DNA of 64,000 nucleotides from positions 1-64,000 of the forward strand of contig CAJUNT010000003.1 of assembly GCA_910587735.1 (NCBI GenBank), given 5' to 3'. The position numbers and the translations under genes were made by a program. This stretch comes from an uncultured Clostridia bacterium. GTDB taxonomy: Bacteria; Bacillota; Clostridia; Lachnospirales; Anaerotignaceae. Positions 55,501 through 62,113 of the stretch are shown here, in pieces (positions within the stretch are counted from its first letter, which is position 1; every line of letters starts with the position of its first letter). Under the pieces are notes generated by a model. It had not been told where the DNA came from and did not search any database. It saw nothing but the letters and a program-made list of their open reading frames with translations.

Positions 55501-56031
55501 ACCTCCTCTTATTGCAAACTGCCCTACCGATTCTACTAATTCTGTTCTTTCATATCCCATTAATAAAAGTTGCTCTAATAAATTTTTGCTGTCTACAATA
55601 TCCCCTTCTTTTAATTCTAATATAAATGAAGAAAAAGTCTCTTTTGTAGGCATTTTGTCAAGTAATGCTTCTATAGAAAGTACAAGTATTGTTTGTTGAC
55701 CAGTGATATAACGATTGAGTATAGAAAAGCGCTGACAAGTAATCGTTTGACTATGCACATCAGCACTATAAAAAAGTAAATCTTTTGCTGGATAAAAAAA
55801 GGTATCTTTACGAAAAAAAGAAAGATTTTCATAAATCTGTCTTGCTCTTAATTCACTATATGTTAGTATAACAGCAGGACGCTGCAAATGATGACAAATT
55901 CCAGCAATCATATGTGTCTGCTGAACATCAATCATACCAGAGGCAAGTATAGGAGTGTTATGATTGCGAATATTTTCAAGCATATGTTGATATTGCTGTA
56001 ATTCTAATAGGGGTTCAAAAAGGGTATTCAA
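52519..56031 (-). CDS. mfd: Transcription-repair coupling factor
   Basis: 1170 residues from a TTG that overlaps the pth stop (TTGA). Removes stalled RNA polymerase and recruits UvrA. The N-terminal UvrB-homology part is followed by the RNA polymerase-interaction domain (GDYVVHDNHGIGIFQGLE), translocase motifs GDVGYGKTEVA, DEEQRFGVGHKEK, TATPIPRTLHMS and GLDISNTNTIIIQDADRMGLSQLYQLRGRVGRS, and the C-terminal TRCF domain (from about 1010). Full length for the family. Confidence 0.97.
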   Translation of the reverse strand: MNTLFEPLLELQQYQHMLENIRNHNTPILASGMIDVQQTHMIAGICHHLQRPAVILTYSELRARQIYENLSFFRKDTFFYPAKDLLFYSADVHSQTITCQRFSILNRYITGQQTILVLSIEALLDKMPTKETFSSFILELKEGDIVDSKNLLEQLLLMGYERTELVESVGQFAIRGGIIDIHSPIAEQTFRIELWDDEIDSIRLVNTNTQRSTQKIKSISIFPMRELVFDKELAKTAVQKIEKEYQTTLQKFEKNGFTDSAQRLKETTEQIIYALKNGQIHNNINNYINYFYENTVSLLSYIPKDTLLFFEEPDKIQQHMDTIFTEYSESMKERIEKGYILPTQGNILFDYIHILKEASHFSEILITTISQKAPYFSVKNTFFFSVKSAPAFQKRIDLFCNEITMLKKLNYRIIILAGGHTRCERMVKELQERDIIAFFCETLQNAPSLSKGSIMIASGRLTQGFSYQDIGFAVFSDKEFFGEVKAKKRRKKEKKGAVIESFTDLKLGDYVVHDNHGIGIFQGLEKIIVDGINKDYMKISYANGGNLFVPVNQMNLIQKYIGSHGVAPKLNKLGGQEWGKAKTKARSAIKILAQDLVALYAKRADAKGFVYSKDTLWQKEFEEGFPFEETEDQLDAIEDVKRDMENGKVMDRLICGDVGYGKTEVAIRAAFKAIQDSKQVAYLVPTTILAQQHYNTFLQRMSGYPIKIGLLSRFRTPKQQKETLEGLKNGIIDIVIGTHRILSKDICFKDLGLIIIDEEQRFGVGHKEKLKSFRENVNVLTLTATPIPRTLHMSLSGIRDMSILEEPPQERYPIQTYVLESNPAFVKEAIHRELARGGQVYYLFNRVQNIAEETLRLQKLVPEAKISYAHGQMTERELENIMSEFIEGQIDVLVCTTIIETGLDISNTNTIIIQDADRMGLSQLYQLRGRVGRSNRMAYAYLMYHRDKVLQETAEKRLQTIREFTEFGSGFKIAMRDLEIRGAGNLLGAEQHGHMEAIGYDMYCRLLESEIQNMKGEPKQEYFETTVDLNINAYIPDFYIKNQQQRMEMYKKIAVISNQSDYYNIQEELEDRYGNLPKSVQSLLDVVLLKAYAHDLGVLSIAQKSNSILLQLKADANIEPELITSLIANGKGKYLFTAGASPYITILMKKEEKESTILSNIKILLQSLKC

Positions 56032-56645
56032 GAAATCACCTCGTTTGTATTAGAAGGTTTTGATTTTTTATTTTCTTTTTTTAATTTTTGATTTGTTTGA
56101 TTCATTGCTTCAACAATACCTTTTGTTAAAAGTATTTCTATGGCATGGCTTGCTTTTTCTACACCGCTTAATATAAGGGGCTCATCATCTTTTGAAAACT
56201 TAGCGAGTACATAATCTGCTAAATCCCAACCATTTGGTTTTTCGCCAATACCTACTTTAATACGAATAAATGCATCTGTATTTAAATGTGCAATGATATT
56301 TTTGATACCATTGTGTCCTCCAGCACTTCCTTTTTCTCTAATACGTACACTACTGAGAGGAAGACTTGTATCATCATATATTACATAAAATTGTTCTATG
56401 GGAATTTTATAAAATTTTAGTATTTCTCTAATGCTTTCACCACTTAAATTCATATAGGTTTGTGGTTTTACAAGAAGTACTTTTTTACCTGCTATCACAC
56501 CATCGCCTATGAGTGCCTTATGCTTAAATTTTGTTACATCAATATTATATTCTTTTGCTAACTGGTCAATAACCCAAAATCCTACATTATGTTTGGTTTT
56601 ATCATATTCTTTACCAGGATTTCCTAATCCTGCAATTACAATCAT
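56028..56645 (-). CDS. pth: Peptidyl-tRNA hydrolase
   Basis: 205 residues from the ATG at 56645 with AGAGGTGAT upstream; the frame runs 18 codons further (56699) without a site. Releases tRNA from peptidyl-tRNA. Motifs: IAGLGNPGKEYDKTKHNVGFWV with catalytic His, KPQTYMNLSGES, DDTSLPLSSVRIREKGSAGGHNGIKNII. A Lys/Asn-rich C-terminal extension (about 20 residues) ends in the overlap with mfd. Confidence 0.96.
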   Translation of the reverse strand: MIVIAGLGNPGKEYDKTKHNVGFWVIDQLAKEYNIDVTKFKHKALIGDGVIAGKKVLLVKPQTYMNLSGESIREILKFYKIPIEQFYVIYDDTSLPLSSVRIREKGSAGGHNGIKNIIAHLNTDAFIRIKVGIGEKPNGWDLADYVLAKFSKDDEPLILSGVEKASHAIEILLTKGIVEAMNQTNQKLKKENKKSKPSNTNEVIS

Positions 56646-56812
56646 ATTTTTATCACCTCTGTTTTGTTGAAAAAATGGTAGTAACGATAATATACCCATA
56701 AAAATCCCCTTTTGTTATTGTAAATTTGTTATTTTTTATTATAACTGTTGTGAAAGAAAAAGCAAGGTATTTTCAAAGTATATATGATACCAAAAATGAT
56801 TTATAAATAATA

Positions 56813-57421
56813 CTATAAAATATTATTTTTGATTTCTATTAAACTATGTTTTTGCAGTTCATATAAATGAGAAGAAAGTGCATTTGCTTCTGCTATATTA
56901 TGAGTGATGACAATACAAATTTTATCAAGTAATTTTTTTTGTAAAAATGGTATGATTTTTTGTTTTCTTTCTACATCAATACCTGTAAAAGGTTCATCTA
57001 AAAGAAAAATATCTCCATCATAAACAAGTGCTTTTGCTAATGCAACACGACGTAGCATACCACCACTAAGTTCATGAGGTAATTTTTTTTTTATATCAAA
57101 TAAATCTAATTGCTCTAATGTATGCAAACAATACGCTTTATCTTTGCTTACAGTAAGCATATTATCCAATACAGTAAGCCAGGGTAAAAGTCTATTTTCT
57201 TGAAAAAGAAATGATATTTTTTTTGCATTATGTGTAATTGTACCATGCTGAGGTGTTAACAATCCACTTATGAGCTTTAAAAAAGTGGTTTTTCCACAGC
57301 CACTTTTACCTAATATGCAATAAATACCTTTTTCTGTAAAAGAACAATAGAATTGTTGTAATATGATTTTATCATAATGAAATGTTACATTTTCAAATTG
57401 TAGTATTGCTTTTGTTTTCAT
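56813..57421 (-). CDS. ABC transporter ATP-binding protein (SsuB/TauB type)
   Basis: 202 residues. Walker A GKSGCGKTTFLKL (about 39-51), signature LSGGMLRRVALAKAL, Walker B DIFLLDEPFTGID, H-loop VITHNIAEA. Slightly short for the group. Its start overlaps the permease stop by 29 bases. With the permease and lipoprotein it forms an importer of the nitrate/sulfonate/taurine family. Substrate unknown. Confidence 0.92.
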   Translation of the reverse strand: MKTKAILQFENVTFHYDKIILQQFYCSFTEKGIYCILGKSGCGKTTFLKLISGLLTPQHGTITHNAKKISFLFQENRLLPWLTVLDNMLTVSKDKAYCLHTLEQLDLFDIKKKLPHELSGGMLRRVALAKALVYDGDIFLLDEPFTGIDVERKQKIIPFLQKKLLDKICIVITHNIAEANALSSHLYELQKHSLIEIKNNIL

Positions 57422-58187
57422 ATGAAATACCTATCCTTTTACTAATATGATATAATAATTTTAAAAAAATTTTTTCTAATAAAATACTAAATAATATAGC
57501 ACATATTGTCCATACAAATAATTCTGCTGTTTCTAAATAAATTTTTGTTTCATAAATTTTTTTTCCTATGGAAATGTTGGGGGTACATATTACTTCTGCA
57601 GCTATGCCTGCTTTCCATGCCATGCCAATACCTGCATGACAAGCCGATATAAAATAAGGCATGACAGAAGGAATATATATATATCGACAGGTTTTAAAAG
57701 CAGAAAAGCCATATACTTTTGCCATTTCCAGATATTGTTTTTCTGTTTGTTGTATACCAATACTAATGTTTATCCATATTAAAGGAAATACCATTAAAAA
57801 AGATATTACAACAGGTACAAAATCTGTTCGTATCCATAAAAGTACAATGATACTAAAAGAAGCAACAGGTGTTGCTTTCATTACGTGTATTGCTGGAGAA
57901 AAAAATTGATATAATATTTTATTATGATGACAAAGTACTGCAAATAAAATGCCTAACAAAACAGAAAATAAATATCCTATTAATATACGTATAAAAGAAT
58001 GAAATATTGTAAACCAAAAAGATAATTTGAAACAAATATAAAAAAATGTTTTGACAACACTGATAGGAGAAGGTATCAGTATTTGCTTTTTTACAATGAT
58101 AAATAAAATTTGCCAAAATAACAGCCATACAATCAGTATGGCTGTTTTGGAAATCAGCTTTTTATTTTGTGTAGTAAAAATCTTCAT
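57393..58187 (-). CDS. ABC transporter permease (SsuC type)
   Basis: 264 residues. About six hydrophobic segments. The BPD loop lies around YGFSAFKTCRYIYIPSVMPYFISACHAGIGMAWKAGIAAEVI, including an EAA-type helix. Start overlaps the end of the binding-protein gene by 26 bases. Integral membrane part of the importer. Confidence 0.92.
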   Translation of the reverse strand: MKIFTTQNKKLISKTAILIVWLLFWQILFIIVKKQILIPSPISVVKTFFYICFKLSFWFTIFHSFIRILIGYLFSVLLGILFAVLCHHNKILYQFFSPAIHVMKATPVASFSIIVLLWIRTDFVPVVISFLMVFPLIWINISIGIQQTEKQYLEMAKVYGFSAFKTCRYIYIPSVMPYFISACHAGIGMAWKAGIAAEVICTPNISIGKKIYETKIYLETAELFVWTICAILFSILLEKIFLKLLYHISKRIGISYENKSNTTI

Positions 58188-59178
58188 TAGGCAATGCGCC
58201 CCCTATGGATTTTGGATTTGCTTCAAATAATATTTGATAAAAACCTTGTAATGCATTTTTCATTTCATCATTAGCAATAAAAACAATATTACAATTAGGA
58301 ATTGCTTTTTCAGCAGCAGTGGCAGAATCCATAATACCATATTTTTGTACTAATTCAGCAGCCTCACTAATATTGTTATTTACATAGTTGACAGATTCTT
58401 CATATTCCTTTAAAAAGTTTTCAAATGCATCTGTATTGTTTTGTATAAAATCTTTTCTTGCTACAATACAGCCCATAGCAAGCTGTGATGGCATTAATGA
58501 ATTTGTTAGTTGTGTGGTATTCCATTCCTCTGTTAAATCAAGTGCTTGATGTATTGTATTGTCTTTGAGCAAAACAGCTGTAACATTAGGCTCTGGTAAA
58601 AGTGCAATGTTGACATCTCCAGATAATAAAGCAGTAGCAAGCTCTGCGTGTTCTGCCATATATTCTACTGTTATATGTTGAATATTGTTTTTTTGTAGAA
58701 TATAATTTAAAACATATTCTGGAGTAGAGCCTTGTCCTGTAGCATAAATTGTTTTGCCTTCTAAATCAGAAACAGATTGTATTGTGTCACCACGTTCTAA
58801 AATATGTAAAACGCCTAATGTATTTATGGCAGCAATAGAGATTTCTTGCTCTGACTTGTTATAAACAGCAGCAGCCACATTGGTAGGTAATGCTGCAATA
58901 TCGACACTACCATTTATCAGTTTTGCCATAACTTCATCTGGTGCAGAAGAAACTTCAAATGTATATTCATTTGATGAATTAGTAGAATCCATTAATTTTA
59001 CAGCTCCAATGCCTGTTGGACCTTTTAATACAGCAACAGAAATAGCAGTGGTTTCTGCATTACTTGTAGGATTTGTTAGTGTTTCGGTATGAGAAGGTTC
59101 TTTTGAACAAGCTGTAATACTAAAAAGAAAAATAATTGCTAATAAAATACTTAAAATATTTTTTTGTTTGTTTCTCAT
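58162..59178 (-). CDS. ABC transporter substrate-binding lipoprotein (NMT1/SsuA-like)
   Basis: 338 residues. Lipoprotein signal with lipobox SITAC (Cys24), then a Thr/Ser-rich linker and a type-2 periplasmic-binding fold: AVLKGPTGIGAVKLMD, MAKLINGSVDIAALPTNVAAAVYN, DLEGKTIYATGQGSTPEYVLNYIL and ALLSGDVNIALLPEPNVTAVL. It is the first gene of the three-gene importer. Ribosome site is poor (AAGCAGCGA). No riboswitch was recognised upstream, so the ligand is not known; organic sulfur or aromatic compounds are typical for the family. Confidence 0.9.
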   Translation of the reverse strand: MRNKQKNILSILLAIIFLFSITACSKEPSHTETLTNPTSNAETTAISVAVLKGPTGIGAVKLMDSTNSSNEYTFEVSSAPDEVMAKLINGSVDIAALPTNVAAAVYNKSEQEISIAAINTLGVLHILERGDTIQSVSDLEGKTIYATGQGSTPEYVLNYILQKNNIQHITVEYMAEHAELATALLSGDVNIALLPEPNVTAVLLKDNTIHQALDLTEEWNTTQLTNSLMPSQLAMGCIVARKDFIQNNTDAFENFLKEYEESVNYVNNNISEAAELVQKYGIMDSATAAEKAIPNCNIVFIANDEMKNALQGFYQILFEANPKSIGGALPNEDFYYTK

Positions 59179-59310
59179 AATTATTTCGCTGCTTAAAATA
59201 TATAAAATTGATTGATTAAATAGTGTAGTTAAAATAGTTATGGATACTATTTTATACTGAATAAATTTATTTTTGCAGCTTCTCCTTTCATTTCGTTTTA
59301 TATTGAATAA

Positions 59311-59343
59311 AAAATGAAGGAACTATTGCAGTTCCTCCATTTT
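59311..59343 (-). terminator. Terminator of the hydrogenase gene
   Basis: AAAATGAAGGAACT / AGTTCCTCCATTTT with one mismatch and a short loop, followed on the minus strand by TTTTTTATT. Confidence 0.88.
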
Positions 59344-59385
59344 CTATTATTGTATTACAATGAAGTGAACAACATTGCTATGTAA

Positions 59386-60873
59386 TTATGCATTGTCATA
59401 ATCTCTTTCCATATTGATAAGTGAAAGGTCAAAATCGCCTAATGCTTCTAAACTGTTTGCAGAAGTAGCAGATTTTCCATATTGTGTAACATCATTAATT
59501 CCTTTTGTTGTGTGACACATAGAAGAAGCACCACCAGTACAGCCGTTTTTACACGCCATACCTTCTATAAAGTTACCATTCAATTTACCAACAGAAGCAA
59601 GACGTAATGCTTTTGCACATTCATCTAAACCATTGCAGCGTACAGGGTGTATCTCAACATCAATATTTTGAATTTCTTTTGCCTGTACAACACCCTCTGT
59701 TACACCACCAGTTCTACCAAATACTCTGCCATAGTAAGAAGAATTTCCAAGAGGCATTTCTTCTAATGTACCAATATTGATATTTCTAGCATCTAATACA
59801 GATTGTAATTCTTCAAATGTTAATACAATATCAACAGCATCTTTAATATCATTTTGTTTAATTTCTACCTTTTTAGCTGTACAAGGACCTATAAATACAA
59901 TTTTTGCATCTGGATGCTGATATTTAATCATTCTGGAAACAGCAACCATAGGAGAAACCGCAGTAGATACATGAGGCATCAACTGTGGATAATGACGTTT
60001 TACAAAGTCTACAAAGGCAGGACAACAAGAAGATGTTTTCCAACCTTTTTCTTCTATTGTTTCTGCAAATTCTTTTGCTTCATAAAGAGAAACCATATCT
60101 GCACCAAGCGCAGCCTCTGCTATATCATAAAAACCTAAATTTTTAATAGCAGTAAATACCTGTCCGAGTTTATATTCTGGGAACTGACTGGCGATTGCTG
60201 GCGCAACAACAGCAAATACTTTATAACTAGTATTGTTCCAAGAATTTTTAATCAATGAAAGCGCATCTTTTATAAATGTTTTGTCTACAATCGCACCAAA
60301 AGGACACTGATATACACAAGAACCACAAGAAACACATTTTGTATGGTCAATTTCTGATTTACGATTGTCGTCTACGGAAACCGCACTGACAGGACAGGCA
60401 CGAACACAAGGACGTTTTACCTCACTTATGGCATTAAAAGGACAAACCTCTTTACATCTACCACATTCAATACAGATTTCTTGATTGATATAAGAACGAT
60501 GGTTCACGATTGTAATAGCGTGCTTTGGACAAACTTCTTGACATTTGTGTCCCAAACAACCACGGCATGCCTCTGTTACAACAAAGCGGTCAATAGGACA
60601 TTCATCACAAGCAGAATCTAAAACATTAATGACTCTATCATCTTTTGCTGGATTTAATGCAAGACTTACACGGTCTTCAATAATGTGACGCTCTTTATAA
60701 ATACAGCAGCGGAATATTGCTTTTGGACCTGGTATAATGGATTTTGCAATATCTTGATAATATTCATCTTGTTCTGTGAGAGTACCTTGAAAGAAACGAG
60801 ATGCAATTTCTTTGTTCACAAGATACTTAATATATTCTACATTACTATCAAAATGTTTCATAAAATTATACAC
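59386..60873 (-). CDS. [FeFe]-hydrogenase, group-B-like, single subunit
   Basis: 495 residues, cytoplasmic. The N-terminal third has several 4Fe-4S cysteine sets: Cys89-Cys92, CRGCLGHKCQEVCP (103-116), CIECGRCKEVCP (134-145), CVRAC (156-160) and CVSCGSCVYQCP (180-191). The H-cluster domain has L1 TSSCCPAF (Cys283/Cys284), L2 GPCTAKKVE (Cys331) and L3 EGMACKNGCTGGA (Cys441/Cys445). The SCCPAF form of L1, rather than SCCPGW, fits group B enzymes. It should link ferredoxin and H2; whether it produces or senses H2 is not known. It lies between spoVT and an ABC transporter. Site AGGGAG. Confidence 0.93.
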   Translation of the reverse strand: MYNFMKHFDSNVEYIKYLVNKEIASRFFQGTLTEQDEYYQDIAKSIIPGPKAIFRCCIYKERHIIEDRVSLALNPAKDDRVINVLDSACDECPIDRFVVTEACRGCLGHKCQEVCPKHAITIVNHRSYINQEICIECGRCKEVCPFNAISEVKRPCVRACPVSAVSVDDNRKSEIDHTKCVSCGSCVYQCPFGAIVDKTFIKDALSLIKNSWNNTSYKVFAVVAPAIASQFPEYKLGQVFTAIKNLGFYDIAEAALGADMVSLYEAKEFAETIEEKGWKTSSCCPAFVDFVKRHYPQLMPHVSTAVSPMVAVSRMIKYQHPDAKIVFIGPCTAKKVEIKQNDIKDAVDIVLTFEELQSVLDARNINIGTLEEMPLGNSSYYGRVFGRTGGVTEGVVQAKEIQNIDVEIHPVRCNGLDECAKALRLASVGKLNGNFIEGMACKNGCTGGASSMCHTTKGINDVTQYGKSATSANSLEALGDFDLSLINMERDYDNA

Positions 60874-60990
60874 TCCCTATTCTTTAATATTAAATGTTTA
60901 GACAAATAGTTATAAAAAAAAGTATTGTATAGGTGTATTATAAGGTATGTGCTAGATTCTGTCAAAGAAAAGCTGATATAATTTTGCAAC

Positions 60991-61022
60991 AAAAAAACAG
61001 AGCCATATTTGTATGACTCTGT
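60991..61022 (-). terminator. Terminator of spoVT
   Basis: ACAGAGCCATA / TATGACTCTGT (one mismatch), followed on the minus strand by TTTTTTT. Confidence 0.9.
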
Positions 61023-61029
61023 ATAAATT

Positions 61030-61575
61030 TTATTGCTCCATTTGTTTACCCAAAAATCCAGCGGCGGATTGTGCTAATTTGCCTTCCAATTCACCCATTT
61101 TTTTATCTTGTGAAAGGAATATAACAGCACCCATGACATCGCCTTCTGATATAATTGGTGTGATAAGCTGATAATTATAATTTTCTGTTTCATTATCTTG
61201 TAGCATAGGGATAAAAGTATTTTCTTTTCTGTCTGCAATAACGGTAGTTCTTTGGTTGATGCATTGTTCCAATTCGCCACTGATATGTTTTTCAAAAAAC
61301 TCTTTTTTACTACCACCAGAAACAGCAATGATTTGGTCTTTATCTACAATGCAAGTAAGATGTCCAGCGGTTTGCGCTAATGACTCGGCATACTCACGAG
61401 CAAAAGCACCTAATTCTCCAATAGGGGAATATTTTTTTAATATGATTTCGCCTTCTCTGTCTGTAAATATTTCTAAGGGGTCGCCCTCTCTAATTCTCAA
61501 TGTTCTTCTGATTTCTTTTGGTATTACAACTCTACCTAAGTCATCAATTCTTCTCACAATGCCTGTTGCTTTCAT
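61030..61575 (-). CDS. spoVT: Stage V sporulation protein T
   Basis: 181 residues. N-terminal AbrB-type DNA-binding swapped-hairpin domain (MKATGIVRRIDDLGRVVIPKEIRRTLRI, 1-50) and a C-terminal GAF-like domain (about 55-180; for example AVSGGSKKEFFEKHISGEL and VMGAVIFLSQDKKMGELE). Transcription factor of the forespore in Bacillus. Its presence implies a sporulating lineage. Strong AGGAGG site. It is followed by the hydrogenase. Confidence 0.96.
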   Translation of the reverse strand: MKATGIVRRIDDLGRVVIPKEIRRTLRIREGDPLEIFTDREGEIILKKYSPIGELGAFAREYAESLAQTAGHLTCIVDKDQIIAVSGGSKKEFFEKHISGELEQCINQRTTVIADRKENTFIPMLQDNETENYNYQLITPIISEGDVMGAVIFLSQDKKMGELEGKLAQSAAGFLGKQMEQ

Positions 61576-61812
61576 GATAATTTCCTCCTATTTTATAACG
61601 GCAGTAAATCACCGCTTTTTTTGTATTATATTTTTTGACAATAGTATTTGTAAAACTGCAAAATTTATACAAAATTTATGATATGGATTTTTTTGGAAAA
61701 AATAAAAAAGTGCTTTACAAAAAGTATATTGCATTAATAAAGGAAGAAAGACACAAAAACATTACAAAAGTTACAGCAAGTTTACAGTTATGTTACAATA
61801 TAAGCAAAACTA

Positions 61813-61841
61813 TTGCACAGAAAAAAGGTATCGGTTATAAT
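61813..61841 (+). promoter_or_regulatory. Distal promoter of the surface-protein gene
   Basis: -35 TTGCAC (61813-61818), 17-base spacer, -10 TATAAT (61836-61841). Start near 61848. The transcript would carry a GC-richer segment to about 61920 and read on through the second promoter. Confidence 0.6.
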
Positions 61842-61847
61842 GTGTTC

Positions 61848-61925
61848 AGCAAAGGGGAAAACAAGCCAAATGCTAACAGACTGTATACCGGGGGGCGTCG
61901 GAAGTACGCCAAGTGCAAAATAGGA
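61848..61925 (+). ncRNA. Candidate structured leader RNA, unknown class
   Basis: In a region otherwise nearly all A/T this stretch is notably G-rich: AAAGGGGAAAAC, then ATACCGGGGGGCGT. A hairpin GGCGT (61894-61898) / ACGCC (61906-61910) with a seven-base loop and AGCA/TGCT arms (61848-61851 / 61871-61874) are visible. It begins at the predicted start of the distal promoter. I compared it from memory with c-di-GMP, ydaO, cobalamin, guanidine and T-box consensus and found no match. No terminator follows. Confidence 0.35.
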
Positions 61926-61965
61926 TTTGAAATATTACAGTACTGTTACACTTAGTTGATAAGTA

Positions 61966-62113
61966 TTGACGAAAAAAAACAACAATGCTATAATTCAACT
62001 TGTATCAAGGGGCTACCCTTTGAGAGGGGCTTGGTAAGAAAGCCTAGTTTAAAAATACTCTACACGAAAACAACAAACAAATGGTTTTATAATTAAAAGG
62101 AGGAACTAACGAC
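61966..62113 (+). promoter_or_regulatory. Proximal strong promoter and leader of the surface-protein gene
   Basis: -35 TTGACG (61966-61971), exactly 17 bases, -10 TATAAT (61989-61994), start near 62001. The leader of about 113 bases has a hairpin AAGGG/CCCTT at its 5' end and a second GGCTT/AAGCC. This is typical of stable messages. The ribosome site AAAAGGAGG lies 8 bases before the ATG. Confidence 0.8.

Noticed and set aside
61635..61955. 106-codon plus frame before the surface-protein gene
   Set aside because: No ribosome site, crosses the distal promoter and the structured leader, and its translation looks random.
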